In this document: positions 53,210 through 62,655 of the stretch, piece by piece
How the letters are laid out: each line of letters begins with the position of its first letter
Position numbering within the stretch: the first letter of the stretch is position 1
Assembly (NCBI GenBank): GCA_051891855.1
Contig: JBJFFP010000024.1
Span: forward strand, 55,567 to 119,566
Direction of reading: 5' to 3'
DNA: 64,000 bases
From: SFDP01 sp051891855
GTDB taxonomy: Bacteria; Bacillota; Clostridia; Lachnospirales; Lachnospiraceae
Program-made: the position numbers and the translations under genes
Notes under the pieces: model-generated
Database searches by the model: none
What the model was told of the DNA's origin: nothing
The model's input: the letters and a program-made list of their open reading frames with translations, nothing else

Positions 53210-54808
53210 TTAATCCACCCAATATGCTTTCACACTCGTTTTATTATAATACTTTGCCATATCCACATTCCTGCTCATGGTCTCATCCTCTGATAAACCC
53301 ATGTGAAGCAGGGGATATGGCGCTTCTGCTTCCGGTATCAAAGGCTCCTGTATATTTTCATCCATTAAAATACGCTGCTGTCTTTCGCGAATCCGGGTGT
53401 ATTTTTCCAGCTTTCCGCTTTCAATGGCCCTCCGGCAGTATTCGTTGGTCGTTGTCAGATGGGATAATTGTCCTGCTCCCAAAAAAGCTATTACACCCAG
53501 TGTCAACAGGGGAAAAAGCAGACAATACTTAAATCGCTCCTGATAAAGTATCTTCGTTTTTGCAAGGTCTTTGGTATCCATCCCCAGCTGTTCTGCCTGT
53601 CTTTCCCATCGTTCCCACAGCTTTTTTTGAAGCCATCCGTGAACATAGATCATATTCACTAGTGTAATTAAAAGGAAAAGATGAAAATAGGTATTGGAAA
53701 CTCCACCGGATACATCCGACCGGGAATAGATTTCCGGTGTATAGCTTGCCCAGTAAATTCCGTTAAGATAAATGACGAATAATAATGGGCATCTGAATTT
53801 ATATTTTTCTTTGTCCACCTTCCACATCTGCTGCCATAGAATCAGGGCAAGCATCAGATAGATTATGGCAGTAGAGGGATTTTTAAGAAAATAATCTTCT
53901 CCCAGATAGATTCCTCTGTCAATAGCCTGAATGATACATTGGATAGCCCATTTCAGACTAAAGCCAAATTCCTCTCCTCCCCGTACACTGTTTCCCGGAG
54001 CCATAAAACTGATAACCAGGCCCACCAGTTCTGCTCCAATGCCTGCCAGCACCCATAGATTTCGCCAATCATAGCTAAGCTTAAGCTTTTTTTCCTTTAC
54101 ATTAAATTCAGCTATCTCCAGCTTGCTGATCAAAATCAAAACGGCGGCCAGTGTTGCTGCAAGAGGTGCAAGGTAGCTTCCTCCTCCCAGTAAAGTAAAG
54201 CAGATAAACAAAAGAACAAAATCCCTTTTCTTTTTCTTCTCCACAAATTTCTGTGTATGAACAACGGCTGCAGCTCCCAAAAAAAAAGGGACTGAATAGT
54301 GTATAACCCCATTGAACCAGTAAATTCCTGAAGTCGTCCTGGGAATATACTGGATAACCGGATATAAAACCATACATACGATAACCATCGTCACTCCCCG
54401 GGTAAAATTCAGTTTTTTCACCAGATAAAAATAGCCCAGATAAGAGAAGGCGGCAATCAGTAATCCTAAGCCAATAAATACCGTCAGCCTGTATCCTCCC
54501 TCAATAAAGTTATTGGGAGAAAGGGTAAACAGGAATACGGTAAACCAGGTTCCCTGCCACTCCTGATAAATCTCCATTACCATTCTTAGTGAGCCCTTCA
54601 TTGCCTCAAGGAATGAACCCGTTTCCACAAAAGCCCGGTAAGTATAAACACCAAACCAGTAATCGTCTCCCGTAGCATAATTGTAAAATCCCACATAAAT
54701 AACCGGAAGAAGGCTTAAGGCAAACAAGAGGGCAACAAGACTTCCTGCTCTTCCTGCCGTGAAAAAATCCACAATTCTTTTGTATCCTGATTTTCCTCTA
54801 GTATTCAA
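53210..54808 (-). CDS. DUF6056-like polytopic membrane protein (copy 3)
   Basis: The 532-residue product shows NYATGDDYWFGVYTYRAF, YQEWQGTWFTVFLFTLSPNNF, GGGSYLAP, FMAPGNSVRGG and GVSNTYFHLFLL, the same ordered blocks as the other three copies. It starts at TTG 54808, overlapping the previous gene by 11 bases. The LQP block is LSP here and the GR of the AGR block is replaced, so it is the most divergent copy in those places. Probably GT-C-like. Confidence 0.7.
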   Translation of the reverse strand: MNTRGKSGYKRIVDFFTAGRAGSLVALLFALSLLPVIYVGFYNYATGDDYWFGVYTYRAFVETGSFLEAMKGSLRMVMEIYQEWQGTWFTVFLFTLSPNNFIEGGYRLTVFIGLGLLIAAFSYLGYFYLVKKLNFTRGVTMVIVCMVLYPVIQYIPRTTSGIYWFNGVIHYSVPFFLGAAAVVHTQKFVEKKKKRDFVLLFICFTLLGGGSYLAPLAATLAAVLILISKLEIAEFNVKEKKLKLSYDWRNLWVLAGIGAELVGLVISFMAPGNSVRGGEEFGFSLKWAIQCIIQAIDRGIYLGEDYFLKNPSTAIIYLMLALILWQQMWKVDKEKYKFRCPLLFVIYLNGIYWASYTPEIYSRSDVSGGVSNTYFHLFLLITLVNMIYVHGWLQKKLWERWERQAEQLGMDTKDLAKTKILYQERFKYCLLFPLLTLGVIAFLGAGQLSHLTTTNEYCRRAIESGKLEKYTRIRERQQRILMDENIQEPLIPEAEAPYPLLHMGLSEDETMSRNVDMAKYYNKTSVKAYWVD

Positions 54809-56264
54809 CTCTTACACTTTCTTTCTTATAGTATTGTGCCACTGCCGTGTTAATCCACTCATTGGGGTCAGAGGACAGCTCCTGAAACAGTAAAAGCTCA
54901 GGCGGATCGGAAAAAGGCCTTACTACCACATTCTGCTCATCTGAATCCCTTAATAATTGTAGCCGTTCTTCGTTTTCCTGTCTATAGGTTCCTGCCTGTC
55001 CTTTCAAAAGGGACTTGGCGGCGGCTGTTCCGATATACAGCTCTCTGTCCACCACTCCCAGATAAAAAACGGAGCCTGCTGTAAAAAGAAGGAATAAGCC
55101 CCAAACCAGAAGCTTTTCCTGTTTGAAAGATGCTTTTTTCCTTTTCTTTTCAAATCGTTTTCTACTCCAGCCCATTACATAAAAGCTCACCAGGTAGACT
55201 GCCAAAAGCCAGAGAAAATACACGGTATTTCTCAATCTTCCCGCTTCCATGGCCCCCTGGGCATAAAGGGAGGGGGTAAAGCCGGCAGATACCAAACAAT
55301 AGGCCAGTACCGCCACTGCTATGGGATAGGGAAAATTAAATTTTACTTTTTCTGTGGCTCTCCACATAAGGGGAAGGGAAAGCAGTAGAAGAACCACAAC
55401 CGGCCAGCGAAGCCACTCCTGCAGGGGAAGAGCCAAGCCGTATTGAAGCGATAGCCCGATAGCCTCCAAGGCTCCCATACCTGTACTGCTTCCCATACGC
55501 ACTGCATTTCCCGGTGCCAGAACACTGATGGCAAAAGAAAAAATAAGCACTGCCGTTACCAGAAAGAAAGGCCGGCTTTTTCTTCTTCCATCTGCTGCAC
55601 AGGCAAAACCGGTTATGAGAATCAGCCATAAGCTTCCCTGCAGGGCGGTAATATAATTCCCTCCCCCTACCAGAACCGCCAAAAGACAGGCTAAAAGCAG
55701 CCTCAGCCATCTTCCCGGACCCGGTTTCTCTTTGCGAAGCTCCAGTAATACTCCTGCCAGCAAAAGTAAAAATGCAAAAGCCCAGGTATAATTCACCACT
55801 CCTGCATGCCAGAACAGCCCTTCATTACCATCAGGCATCAAGTGGATAGCGGAAAACAGATAGATTAGAATAATACAGCTCATGGTACATCTGTCTGTAT
55901 GCAGATATTTCCGGCCCATGATTCCTCCCGTATAAAAGCCTGCTGCCACTAGCAGAATCAGGGTGATTACGGTAGTCATTCCATAAAACCGCTCTCCGAA
56001 AATCCCCGGCTGTAAAGAAGTCCAGAATACGGAGGCAAAAACCCCTGACCAATTCTTATAGTTGTAGACCACATTTTCTCCTGCCGCTTTGATCACTTCC
56101 CTCAGGGATCCGGTACTCTCCCATGCCCAGTAGGCTGTTTTTCCCGCAGAAAAATCATCTGCTGCGGGATAATTATAAAAAGCCAAGAACAGAATAGGAA
56201 TAAGGCTGGCTGCAAATCCTAAAGCTAACAGTATATTCAGTTTTGCATAATCTTTCCTGCTCAT
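54798..56264 (-). CDS. DUF6056-like polytopic membrane protein (copy 4)
   Basis: The 488-residue product has YPAADDFSAGKTAYWAW, YKNWSGVFASVFWTSLQPGIF, GGGNYITALQG, LAPGNAVRMG and AGRLRNTVYFLWLL followed by YVMGW. It is clearly the nearest match in block spelling to copies 1 and 2 but lies beside copy 3, so the pair may be an old duplication or both gained together. About twelve membrane segments and an outer tail of about 80 residues. ATG at 56264. GC content is among the highest of the window. Function not assigned. Confidence 0.72.
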   Translation of the reverse strand: MSRKDYAKLNILLALGFAASLIPILFLAFYNYPAADDFSAGKTAYWAWESTGSLREVIKAAGENVVYNYKNWSGVFASVFWTSLQPGIFGERFYGMTTVITLILLVAAGFYTGGIMGRKYLHTDRCTMSCIILIYLFSAIHLMPDGNEGLFWHAGVVNYTWAFAFLLLLAGVLLELRKEKPGPGRWLRLLLACLLAVLVGGGNYITALQGSLWLILITGFACAADGRRKSRPFFLVTAVLIFSFAISVLAPGNAVRMGSSTGMGALEAIGLSLQYGLALPLQEWLRWPVVVLLLLSLPLMWRATEKVKFNFPYPIAVAVLAYCLVSAGFTPSLYAQGAMEAGRLRNTVYFLWLLAVYLVSFYVMGWSRKRFEKKRKKASFKQEKLLVWGLFLLFTAGSVFYLGVVDRELYIGTAAAKSLLKGQAGTYRQENEERLQLLRDSDEQNVVVRPFSDPPELLLFQELSSDPNEWINTAVAQYYKKESVRVEY

Positions 56265-56292
56265 CGATCTATTCCTTCTTCTCTACCAATCT

Positions 56293-57192
56293 TTATGGGA
56301 ACATTTTCCCCTGTTCATCTATACAGACCCAGCCCTTCCATAGCCTTTTCATGCTTTCCGGCTGATACCAGTCCACGCCGTTTTTCTGTTTTAAGGGGCG
56401 TATGGTTATTTTATCCGGATTGGGATTTAGCCTTGCTCCCCAAAAGCTGAAGGTGGAGTTTGCACAAATGTTGTGCTTACAGCAGCTCATCAGTTCAATA
56501 TCATAGAAGCTGTCTTTGCCCTGGTTAATGTCTATAATGGTCCCGGGGAATCTTTCTTCTGCATACTGAGGATCATCGGAAAAGAGGAAAAACCGGGGAT
56601 TTTCCACCCGCTCCTGTATGGCCCGCATGGCTGCTTCATAGTAGGCATCCGTACAGATTCCTCCAAACATCTTTTGATTCTCGGCAGTCAGGTAATCTCC
56701 CCTTCTTAAATGGATACTGACGGAATTACTTTCTGCCATCTCCTGTTTTACCGATTCATTCCGGGGATTACCGGAGGGTGGAAAGCTTAATCTTTCCCGC
56801 AGAAGAGGTATAATATCCCCATAATAGGCCTCACAGGCCCAATAGCCGGTAAGAACCCTGTTATCCAGAGTAAAAATTTCCTCATCATACATCCGGTATT
56901 CGGTATATCGCTTATTGGATAGGATACCCAGTCTGCGGCCTGCTTTGGCAAGGAGGCTGCCGCTGCCCAGAATCCTTCTCTTTTCTTCAGCCGTGCAGAC
57001 TTCATAGCTGACCCGGGGGAAATAATCCAATTCCAAAGCTCTTTTCGTTACCGCTTTATCTTCTGGCGGTATCCGGCTTTCATACCAGCTGATATCCAGC
57101 TTTACCTCTTTTCCCAAATACTTTAGTTTTTCATACAGGGCATACTGCTGCAGCTGATTTCCCAATCCGCCATTTAACTCAATAATAAGCAT
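56293..57192 (-). CDS. Alpha-1,2-fucosyltransferase (GT11)
   Basis: The 299-residue product has the GT11 set: LNGGLGNQLQQYA (6-18), HLRRGDY (161-167, GDP-fucose binding), FLFSDDPQYAEERF and the C-terminal CANSTFSFWGARLN block. Its size is standard. It should transfer fucose, or a similar deoxyhexose from a GDP donor, to the lipid-linked unit. Genes for GDP-fucose synthesis are not in the window. Its ATG overlaps the GH105-type gene by 19 bases. Confidence 0.92.
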   Translation of the reverse strand: MLIIELNGGLGNQLQQYALYEKLKYLGKEVKLDISWYESRIPPEDKAVTKRALELDYFPRVSYEVCTAEEKRRILGSGSLLAKAGRRLGILSNKRYTEYRMYDEEIFTLDNRVLTGYWACEAYYGDIIPLLRERLSFPPSGNPRNESVKQEMAESNSVSIHLRRGDYLTAENQKMFGGICTDAYYEAAMRAIQERVENPRFFLFSDDPQYAEERFPGTIIDINQGKDSFYDIELMSCCKHNICANSTFSFWGARLNPNPDKITIRPLKQKNGVDWYQPESMKRLWKGWVCIDEQGKMFP

Positions 57193-58214
57193 TTTTTTCT
57201 CTCCAGCAAAAACCTCAGTCCAGGCCCCAGACTCCAGGGATAGGCTCCGTAAATCTGGGGATATTGGCTAAAGCCCTCACATTCTCCTGAGCAATCGTAT
57301 ATTTTCCCCTCTCTCACAGAGCTTAAAATTGCTGCTTCCATTCGGATAAGGGCTTCTTCATAATCTTCAGATAATACGCCCAAATTACTGCCCTTCTGAA
57401 CAGCATAGGCAACCATGGCTGTAGCTGAGGTATCCTTTGGGCCTTCTTCTGTCTCAAGCTGCCAGGAAAAATAGCCATCCTTCCGTTGATAGGGCATAGC
57501 TGCTTTAACCAGTCTCCCAAATCCTTCTGTCAGCTTCCCCTTATCCTCATCAGCAGGAAGAAACTCCAGGCTGTCAGCCAATCCCAGCATCAGCCAGCCT
57601 ACTCCCCTCCCCCAACCGATAATTCCCAGTTTTTCCAGGGTTTTAGTGTCATATCCGTGGTAGGGAAGTCCGGTATGCTTATCCATTCCCTTTTCCAAAA
57701 ACAGACTCAGCTGCTGAATTGCCAGATCAGCAGCTTCCTTTTTTTGGGCCGCTTGTGCATAACGGGCAAGAAAGGGAGCTGTCATTCCGATACCATCCAC
57801 ATAGATATGGGTAGGATGATGCTTACGATAGGGAATTGTTCCCTTCATTTCCCCTTGATAGTTCAATAAATATTGGAGCAAAGCCTCTCCTGCTGCCAGC
57901 ATCCCCCGGTCCCTGTCTTCCTCATAGCAATAGAGCAGAGAGTACCCGTTCATTACCGTATCCATGTAGGGAATAGGCATGCCCTTATTTATCCAGCTTT
58001 CATAATATTTTTTCAGGGTTTTCCTGTCTCCTGCCGCCTCCAGTGCCTGTGTCAGCATGGCATGAGGCCAGAAGAAGGGGTCTCTTTTCCCTGTGGCGGC
58101 AGGCCGTATCAGCCTTTTTACCACATATTTTAATTCTTCTTTTCCGGTGGTCTCCGGATAAGAAAACAGCTCTCTTGCCGCCTCCTTAAGCAAAGCATCT
58201 GTTTTGTCTGTCAT
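57174..58214 (-). CDS. GH105/GH88-type unsaturated uronyl hydrolase-like protein
   Basis: The 346-residue product has the (alpha/alpha)6-barrel blocks of the YteR/YesR family: RDPFFWPHAMLTQALEAA, HIYVDGIGMTAPFLARYA with Asp140 in the place of the catalytic acid, GWGRGVGWLMLGLADSLE near 213 and DTSATAMVAYAV. There is no signal peptide, so it is cytoplasmic. Such enzymes cleave unsaturated galacturonyl/glucuronyl residues made by lyases, but no lyase is near. Location between a pyruvyl transferase and a fucosyltransferase suggests a role in recycling or trimming the polymer. Role is inferred. Confidence 0.85.
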   Translation of the reverse strand: MTDKTDALLKEAARELFSYPETTGKEELKYVVKRLIRPAATGKRDPFFWPHAMLTQALEAAGDRKTLKKYYESWINKGMPIPYMDTVMNGYSLLYCYEEDRDRGMLAAGEALLQYLLNYQGEMKGTIPYRKHHPTHIYVDGIGMTAPFLARYAQAAQKKEAADLAIQQLSLFLEKGMDKHTGLPYHGYDTKTLEKLGIIGWGRGVGWLMLGLADSLEFLPADEDKGKLTEGFGRLVKAAMPYQRKDGYFSWQLETEEGPKDTSATAMVAYAVQKGSNLGVLSEDYEEALIRMEAAILSSVREGKIYDCSGECEGFSQYPQIYGAYPWSLGPGLRFLLERKKCLLLS

Positions 58215-58237
58215 CCATTCTCCTTTTTACCTGCCCT

Positions 58238-59410
58238 TTAATCAGCCATGATCTCCTGAAGCTTCTCTCCCAAAGCAAAGGCCTCTTCCACATAGGAGGG
58301 CATTACCCGATTCAGCTCTTTCCTGATTCCTTCTTCTTCCTTAAGCAGCCATTGAAAGGCTTCGATCAGCTGGCCTTCCTCCCTTAGGGATTGAACCGGA
58401 ATAACATAATTGTCCCAGGTGCCAAACAAATCCTTTGCAATTCCCTTCGCCTTAACCGAGTACCCTACCACTAAAGTGGGCACCCCGGAGGAATAGGCTG
58501 CTATGGTGGCATGGGTTCTTGCTCCGATAAAAAAGCGGCAGGCTGAAATATATCCTTTCAATTCCTCACAGCTATGGTCCCCAATCCGGATGACTCTGGG
58601 CTCATCCGTAAAGGCAGCATAAAGCTCGCGGATTGCTTTTCGATCATCGCTTCTTTCCCATACCACATGAGGAATCAGAGCCACACTCATGGTGGTATTG
58701 TCCAGAATAAACTGAATCAGTGACCGATAATTTTTCATGGTGATTCCCGGGCTTTTTTCATTTTCCATAATCATGGGACTGATATTGATTCCCACCGTAT
58801 TTCCCTTTTGGAAGCCTTCCGGCAGAGGCAGTCTCTTAGTGGACAGGGTAAAGGCCGAATCCGGATAAAGAAATAATTGGCTTTTTACCCCGGCTTCCTC
58901 CAAGGCCTGATAGGTCAGAGATTCTCTGGCAAAAATCGCCTGGTATTGCTCCATATCCTCAAGGATATCCTTCCGCTTTAATAATTCCGGCTCTATGGAG
59001 CAGCCTAAAAGGATGGTCTTTCCCCCATTATGATTGAACGTGCGGTTAGCCAGAATCAAGTCCTTAATCATAATGTCATAGCAGTAATTGTCCCCACCAA
59101 TGGAAATATTCCATTTACAGCTGTTCTTCCCTAAGACATGACGAAAACGATAGCGCTGAAAGGACTCCTCATCTCCCGTTATCCATCTCCAACCATAATA
59201 AAAAATATGAACCAGCTTATTTTTGCTGATATTTCTTTCCCCTACAATTTCACACAGACCTGCCAGAGAATAGCTTTGGTCCTCTTCAACGCTATTGGTT
59301 ACCAGCTTTATGGGTTTTTTGATCAGTCTGCAAAGGGTATTGGCCAGGGCCTCACAGCCGTGATTTTTACTGCCCGCATGGGCATATAAAACAATTTGGT
59401 TTTCCTGCAT
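58238..59410 (-). CDS. Polysaccharide pyruvyl transferase family protein (copy 2)
   Basis: The 390-residue product has YAHAGSKNHGCEALANTL at the start, a central SIGGDNYCYD block and the C-terminal FFIGARTHATIAAYSSGVPTLVVGYSVKAKGIAKDLF. R-T-H-A replaces R-Y-H-G of copy 1, a normal variation. It should add a pyruvate ketal from PEP to a sugar on the lipid carrier. Gap of 7 bases after the GT2 gene upstream. Confidence 0.87.
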   Translation of the reverse strand: MQENQIVLYAHAGSKNHGCEALANTLCRLIKKPIKLVTNSVEEDQSYSLAGLCEIVGERNISKNKLVHIFYYGWRWITGDEESFQRYRFRHVLGKNSCKWNISIGGDNYCYDIMIKDLILANRTFNHNGGKTILLGCSIEPELLKRKDILEDMEQYQAIFARESLTYQALEEAGVKSQLFLYPDSAFTLSTKRLPLPEGFQKGNTVGINISPMIMENEKSPGITMKNYRSLIQFILDNTTMSVALIPHVVWERSDDRKAIRELYAAFTDEPRVIRIGDHSCEELKGYISACRFFIGARTHATIAAYSSGVPTLVVGYSVKAKGIAKDLFGTWDNYVIPVQSLREEGQLIEAFQWLLKEEEGIRKELNRVMPSYVEEAFALGEKLQEIMAD

Positions 59411-59417
59411 TTATCCA

Positions 59418-60410
59418 CTATCCTTTCCATCTGCCATAGGCCGATATATATATTCTTGGAAAATAACGATACAATCTTACCTTCATCGAATAGCCCTTTG
59501 GCAAATAGGAAAAGACCTCTTTTTTTCGGCTATACTCCTTTACCAGTAAGTGACAGTAGCTCTGCTCTTTTTGATATTGTCTTTGCTCCGTTTTGGGAAG
59601 CCTGGCCAGCTTTCCTACCACCAAAAGCACAGAAACCAGACGAATGCTTTCTACTTTTCTCTGCAGCCGGGGATACTGACCGCTCAGCTTCTTCTGTGCC
59701 TCCTGCCAGCAGGTGATCTGATCCATGTAGGAGGGAGTAAAGGGCTTTTCCATAGCCCCTGCAGTATTAACGAAATAGCAATATCCCCTGTAGTCGGTAA
59801 TAATAATTTTGGAAGCCTTTATAGCCCCATCAATTAAAAACAGCAGATCCTCGCCTATGGACAAATCTTCCTTAAATTCCAGATGTTCAAGCAGCGGCCT
59901 TGTATACAGGATCCCCCAGCAGTGAGTATTTCCTTCCAAAAGGTAATCTCTAAAATAACTCTCCCGGGTATATTCCTCTGTATAATAGTTCTTTCTACTC
60001 ACTGCAGCAGACTTCTTTGCCTTGCCCAAAAGCTCTCTGTCCTTTAAGCAGACTCTCTCATAGTCGCAAATGACCATATCGGCCTGTGTCTGTTGGCTCA
60101 TTTCCCACAAAACCCGGAGAAAATCAGGCTTAATCCAATCGTCTGCATCCACGAAGGTGATGTATTCCCCCCTTGCTTTTTCCATCCCAAGATTGCGGGC
60201 TGCAGATACACCGCGGTTTTCCTGCTGATAAAAAAAACGAATGCGTGCTTCCTGTTTAGCCAGCCTCCTGCAAATATCCCCGCTGTTATCCTCAGAGCCG
60301 TTATCAATGAGCAGCAGCTCCCAATCCTGATGCTCTTGCTGCAGAATACTGTTGATACAATCCTCTATGTAGTTTTCAACATTGTACACGGGAATAATTA
60401 TACTAATCAA
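59418..60410 (-). CDS. GT2 family glycosyltransferase
   Basis: The 330-residue product begins MISIIIPVYNVENYIEDCINSI with DNGSEDNSG (36-44) and DADDW (88-92). The start must be the TTG at 60410, since the family start follows directly; AAAGGA lies 10 bases upstream. Soluble. Six bases separate it from the related GT2 gene before it. Adds one sugar of the repeat unit. Confidence 0.87.
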   Translation of the reverse strand: MISIIIPVYNVENYIEDCINSILQQEHQDWELLLIDNGSEDNSGDICRRLAKQEARIRFFYQQENRGVSAARNLGMEKARGEYITFVDADDWIKPDFLRVLWEMSQQTQADMVICDYERVCLKDRELLGKAKKSAAVSRKNYYTEEYTRESYFRDYLLEGNTHCWGILYTRPLLEHLEFKEDLSIGEDLLFLIDGAIKASKIIITDYRGYCYFVNTAGAMEKPFTPSYMDQITCWQEAQKKLSGQYPRLQRKVESIRLVSVLLVVGKLARLPKTEQRQYQKEQSYCHLLVKEYSRKKEVFSYLPKGYSMKVRLYRYFPRIYISAYGRWKG

Positions 60411-60416
60411 CTCTTT

Positions 60417-61445
60417 TTATTCCTTTACTCTTTCATCAAAAATCTGCATTGCCAGCCATCCTGCACGGATTCGGAAATCTGTAGGCTTTTTCCAGATGTA
60501 ATACAAAAGCAGATTGGCCTTCCCTTTGATTTTTACCTTTACCCTTCCTAGACCTTCTTCCTCTTTCGCCTCTTCAATCAGCTCCCTGATCCGTTCCCGG
60601 TATTCTTCCTTTGGTCCCCGAAGTTCATTTTTTATTACCAGAAACAGCAAGAAAATATATTCCTTTTTCAGCTCCTCAAGCAGCTGCCCATCTGTACTTT
60701 TGGCTTCCAACACCTTTTTTAAGGTAAGGTAAAGAAGATGAATTTTTTCATAGAGCTGCGGATTATATCGATGTACCATAGAAGCGTCCACAAAACGATA
60801 GTGGTAATAAAGTCCTTCCGGTACAACCACCAGTCTGTGGGTATCCAGCAGGGCAGGAAGGATAATATTCATATCCTCTCCCATAGTAAGGGCAGGATTA
60901 CAGTAATTCAAATTATCCAGAATCAGCTTCCGGGAAATCAGCTTCATACAGCGGGAGCTGTGAATCCTTCTCACCTCTTTCCCCAAAAGACAGGGGAAAA
61001 GCTGTTCTTCAATTTCTCTCCGATTATAGCAGCCCGGCTTCATGGACTGAAGCATGGGGACGGATGCGTTTCTTTTTTCAATAATGTAATTGCTGCAAAC
61101 CATTTCTTTGGGATTCCCGGATAAGTGCTTCGACAGCTCCTCCATCATCCTTAGCTCAATCCAGTCATCACTGTCTACAAAGGAAAAATATTCCCCCTTC
61201 GCCTGTTTTACCCCTGCTATCCAGGCCGACATCAAGCCGCCGTTTTTCTTGTGAATCACCTGAATCCTGGAATCCCCGGCAGCATATTCATCGCATAGTC
61301 TGCCGCTTGTGTCCGTGGAGCCGTCATCCACCAGAATAATATCCAACCGAGTATAGGTCTGATGGAGCACACTGTTCATACATTCCTTGAAGTAGTTTTC
61401 CGCATTATAAACAGCAATAATTATGCTGATCAGAGGTTTATCCAT
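60417..61445 (-). CDS. GT2 family glycosyltransferase
   Basis: The 342-residue product has LISIIIAVYNAENYFKECMNSVL, VDDGSTDTSG (39-48) and DSDDW (91-95). It is similar in plan to its neighbour at 59418, suggesting tandem duplication with divergence of the acceptor part. Its ATG overlaps the stop of the polymerase gene by 8 bases. Confidence 0.87.
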   Translation of the reverse strand: MDKPLISIIIAVYNAENYFKECMNSVLHQTYTRLDIILVDDGSTDTSGRLCDEYAAGDSRIQVIHKKNGGLMSAWIAGVKQAKGEYFSFVDSDDWIELRMMEELSKHLSGNPKEMVCSNYIIEKRNASVPMLQSMKPGCYNRREIEEQLFPCLLGKEVRRIHSSRCMKLISRKLILDNLNYCNPALTMGEDMNIILPALLDTHRLVVVPEGLYYHYRFVDASMVHRYNPQLYEKIHLLYLTLKKVLEAKSTDGQLLEELKKEYIFLLFLVIKNELRGPKEEYRERIRELIEEAKEEEGLGRVKVKIKGKANLLLYYIWKKPTDFRIRAGWLAMQIFDERVKE

Positions 61446-62655
61446 TTTTTACTTCCTCCCATTTTCCGTTTTCTTTCCTTCCCAGCATATCCTGCAGATA
61501 CATTCCCAAAAAGAAGAGGATGTAGTTGCGTCCCAGATAGACCGACACATAGTGGGCTTCAAAAACAGTGTACAGGGTTATGGATACCGTTACCGCCAAC
61601 AGCATATAATCCTTTGTTTTGCAGCTACACCAAAGTAATCGGCACTGTGCCAGAAAATAGATTACTGCCGGAATAATTCCATACCAGTAAAATATACGGA
61701 CGATACCCAGATCAAAGAAATAATGGTTTTCCGGAGCCGACCAGAGAGACCAGGTAGACACCGTTCCCTCCCAGCGGTTAGAGCTCATTAAGGTGGAGAT
61801 TCTTCCGGTGAGGATGGCATCCAGCCTCCGTATCCATTGGGGAAGCTTCAAGCCATAGTGTGCAACATAATAGGCAATCCATACAGAAAAAGCCACTGAT
61901 GCTAAAAGGATGATGATTCCCACCAGGTAGGGCCATTTTTTTCTCTGTATGGTTTTTTTGTATTTTAAAATAACAATCAGCAGCAGAGAGGCTACAGACA
62001 GCAAAAATCCCGAACGGGAATCAGTCAGTAAATAAAGCAGAAAATGAGCCAGTCCGATTAGGATATACCCCCACCATTTAATGGCTTCATTATAGCAGTA
62101 AAGACCCAGCCAGGTAATGGCCAGCATCATACAGTGAAACGCATTGGGATGCCCCATACCGAAGCAGTATCTGGTTTCCTCCTCAACCCGATAAACCGCT
62201 GTCATGGATACCTCTCCTGCTATACCAAAAACGGCCAATAAAGCCAGAACTGCACAGCCTGCTGCCATATACCAGAAGGTTCCCTTAAGCACCTTCTTCA
62301 TTTCCTTTCCCACACAGGCCCAGATAAAGACAACGAACCTCAGTATCTCGTTTCTTCCTGTAGCTCTATAGGAAATGACGGCCATAATACCCATCAGAAA
62401 CAGCCATATCCATTCCTTCAGGCTGTGTCGGGTAGTGAGCAGGCTGATTCCGAATAAAACAAAGGTCACCCGAAACCACTGCCCCTCATGCTGAATGGTA
62501 TAAGCACTTTTATCCAGAATCACGATGGTCAGCTCAATCAGTAAGCCCAAAAGAAAGGTAAGCTGTGAAATCCGGCTAAGCAGAGGGCTGAGCCTTTCAT
62601 TCTGCCATATTCTGTTTGGTAAACTTTTCAGGGTACTCTCTCCCATATTTCTCAT
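61438..62655 (-). CDS. Wzy-like O-antigen polymerase (copy 1)
   Basis: The 405-residue protein has about eleven membrane segments. The CFGMGHPNAFHCMMLAITWLG block near 165-185 and DSRSGFLLSVASLLL near 215 are typical of streptococcal/clostridial-type Wzy polymerases. It would polymerise units exported by the ABC transporter or flippases. ATG overlaps the transporter stop by 4 bases. The protein is similar in plan to the core of the 49997 product without the extra tail. Confidence 0.82.
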   Translation of the reverse strand: MRNMGESTLKSLPNRIWQNERLSPLLSRISQLTFLLGLLIELTIVILDKSAYTIQHEGQWFRVTFVLFGISLLTTRHSLKEWIWLFLMGIMAVISYRATGRNEILRFVVFIWACVGKEMKKVLKGTFWYMAAGCAVLALLAVFGIAGEVSMTAVYRVEEETRYCFGMGHPNAFHCMMLAITWLGLYCYNEAIKWWGYILIGLAHFLLYLLTDSRSGFLLSVASLLLIVILKYKKTIQRKKWPYLVGIIILLASVAFSVWIAYYVAHYGLKLPQWIRRLDAILTGRISTLMSSNRWEGTVSTWSLWSAPENHYFFDLGIVRIFYWYGIIPAVIYFLAQCRLLWCSCKTKDYMLLAVTVSITLYTVFEAHYVSVYLGRNYILFFLGMYLQDMLGRKENGKWEEVKNG

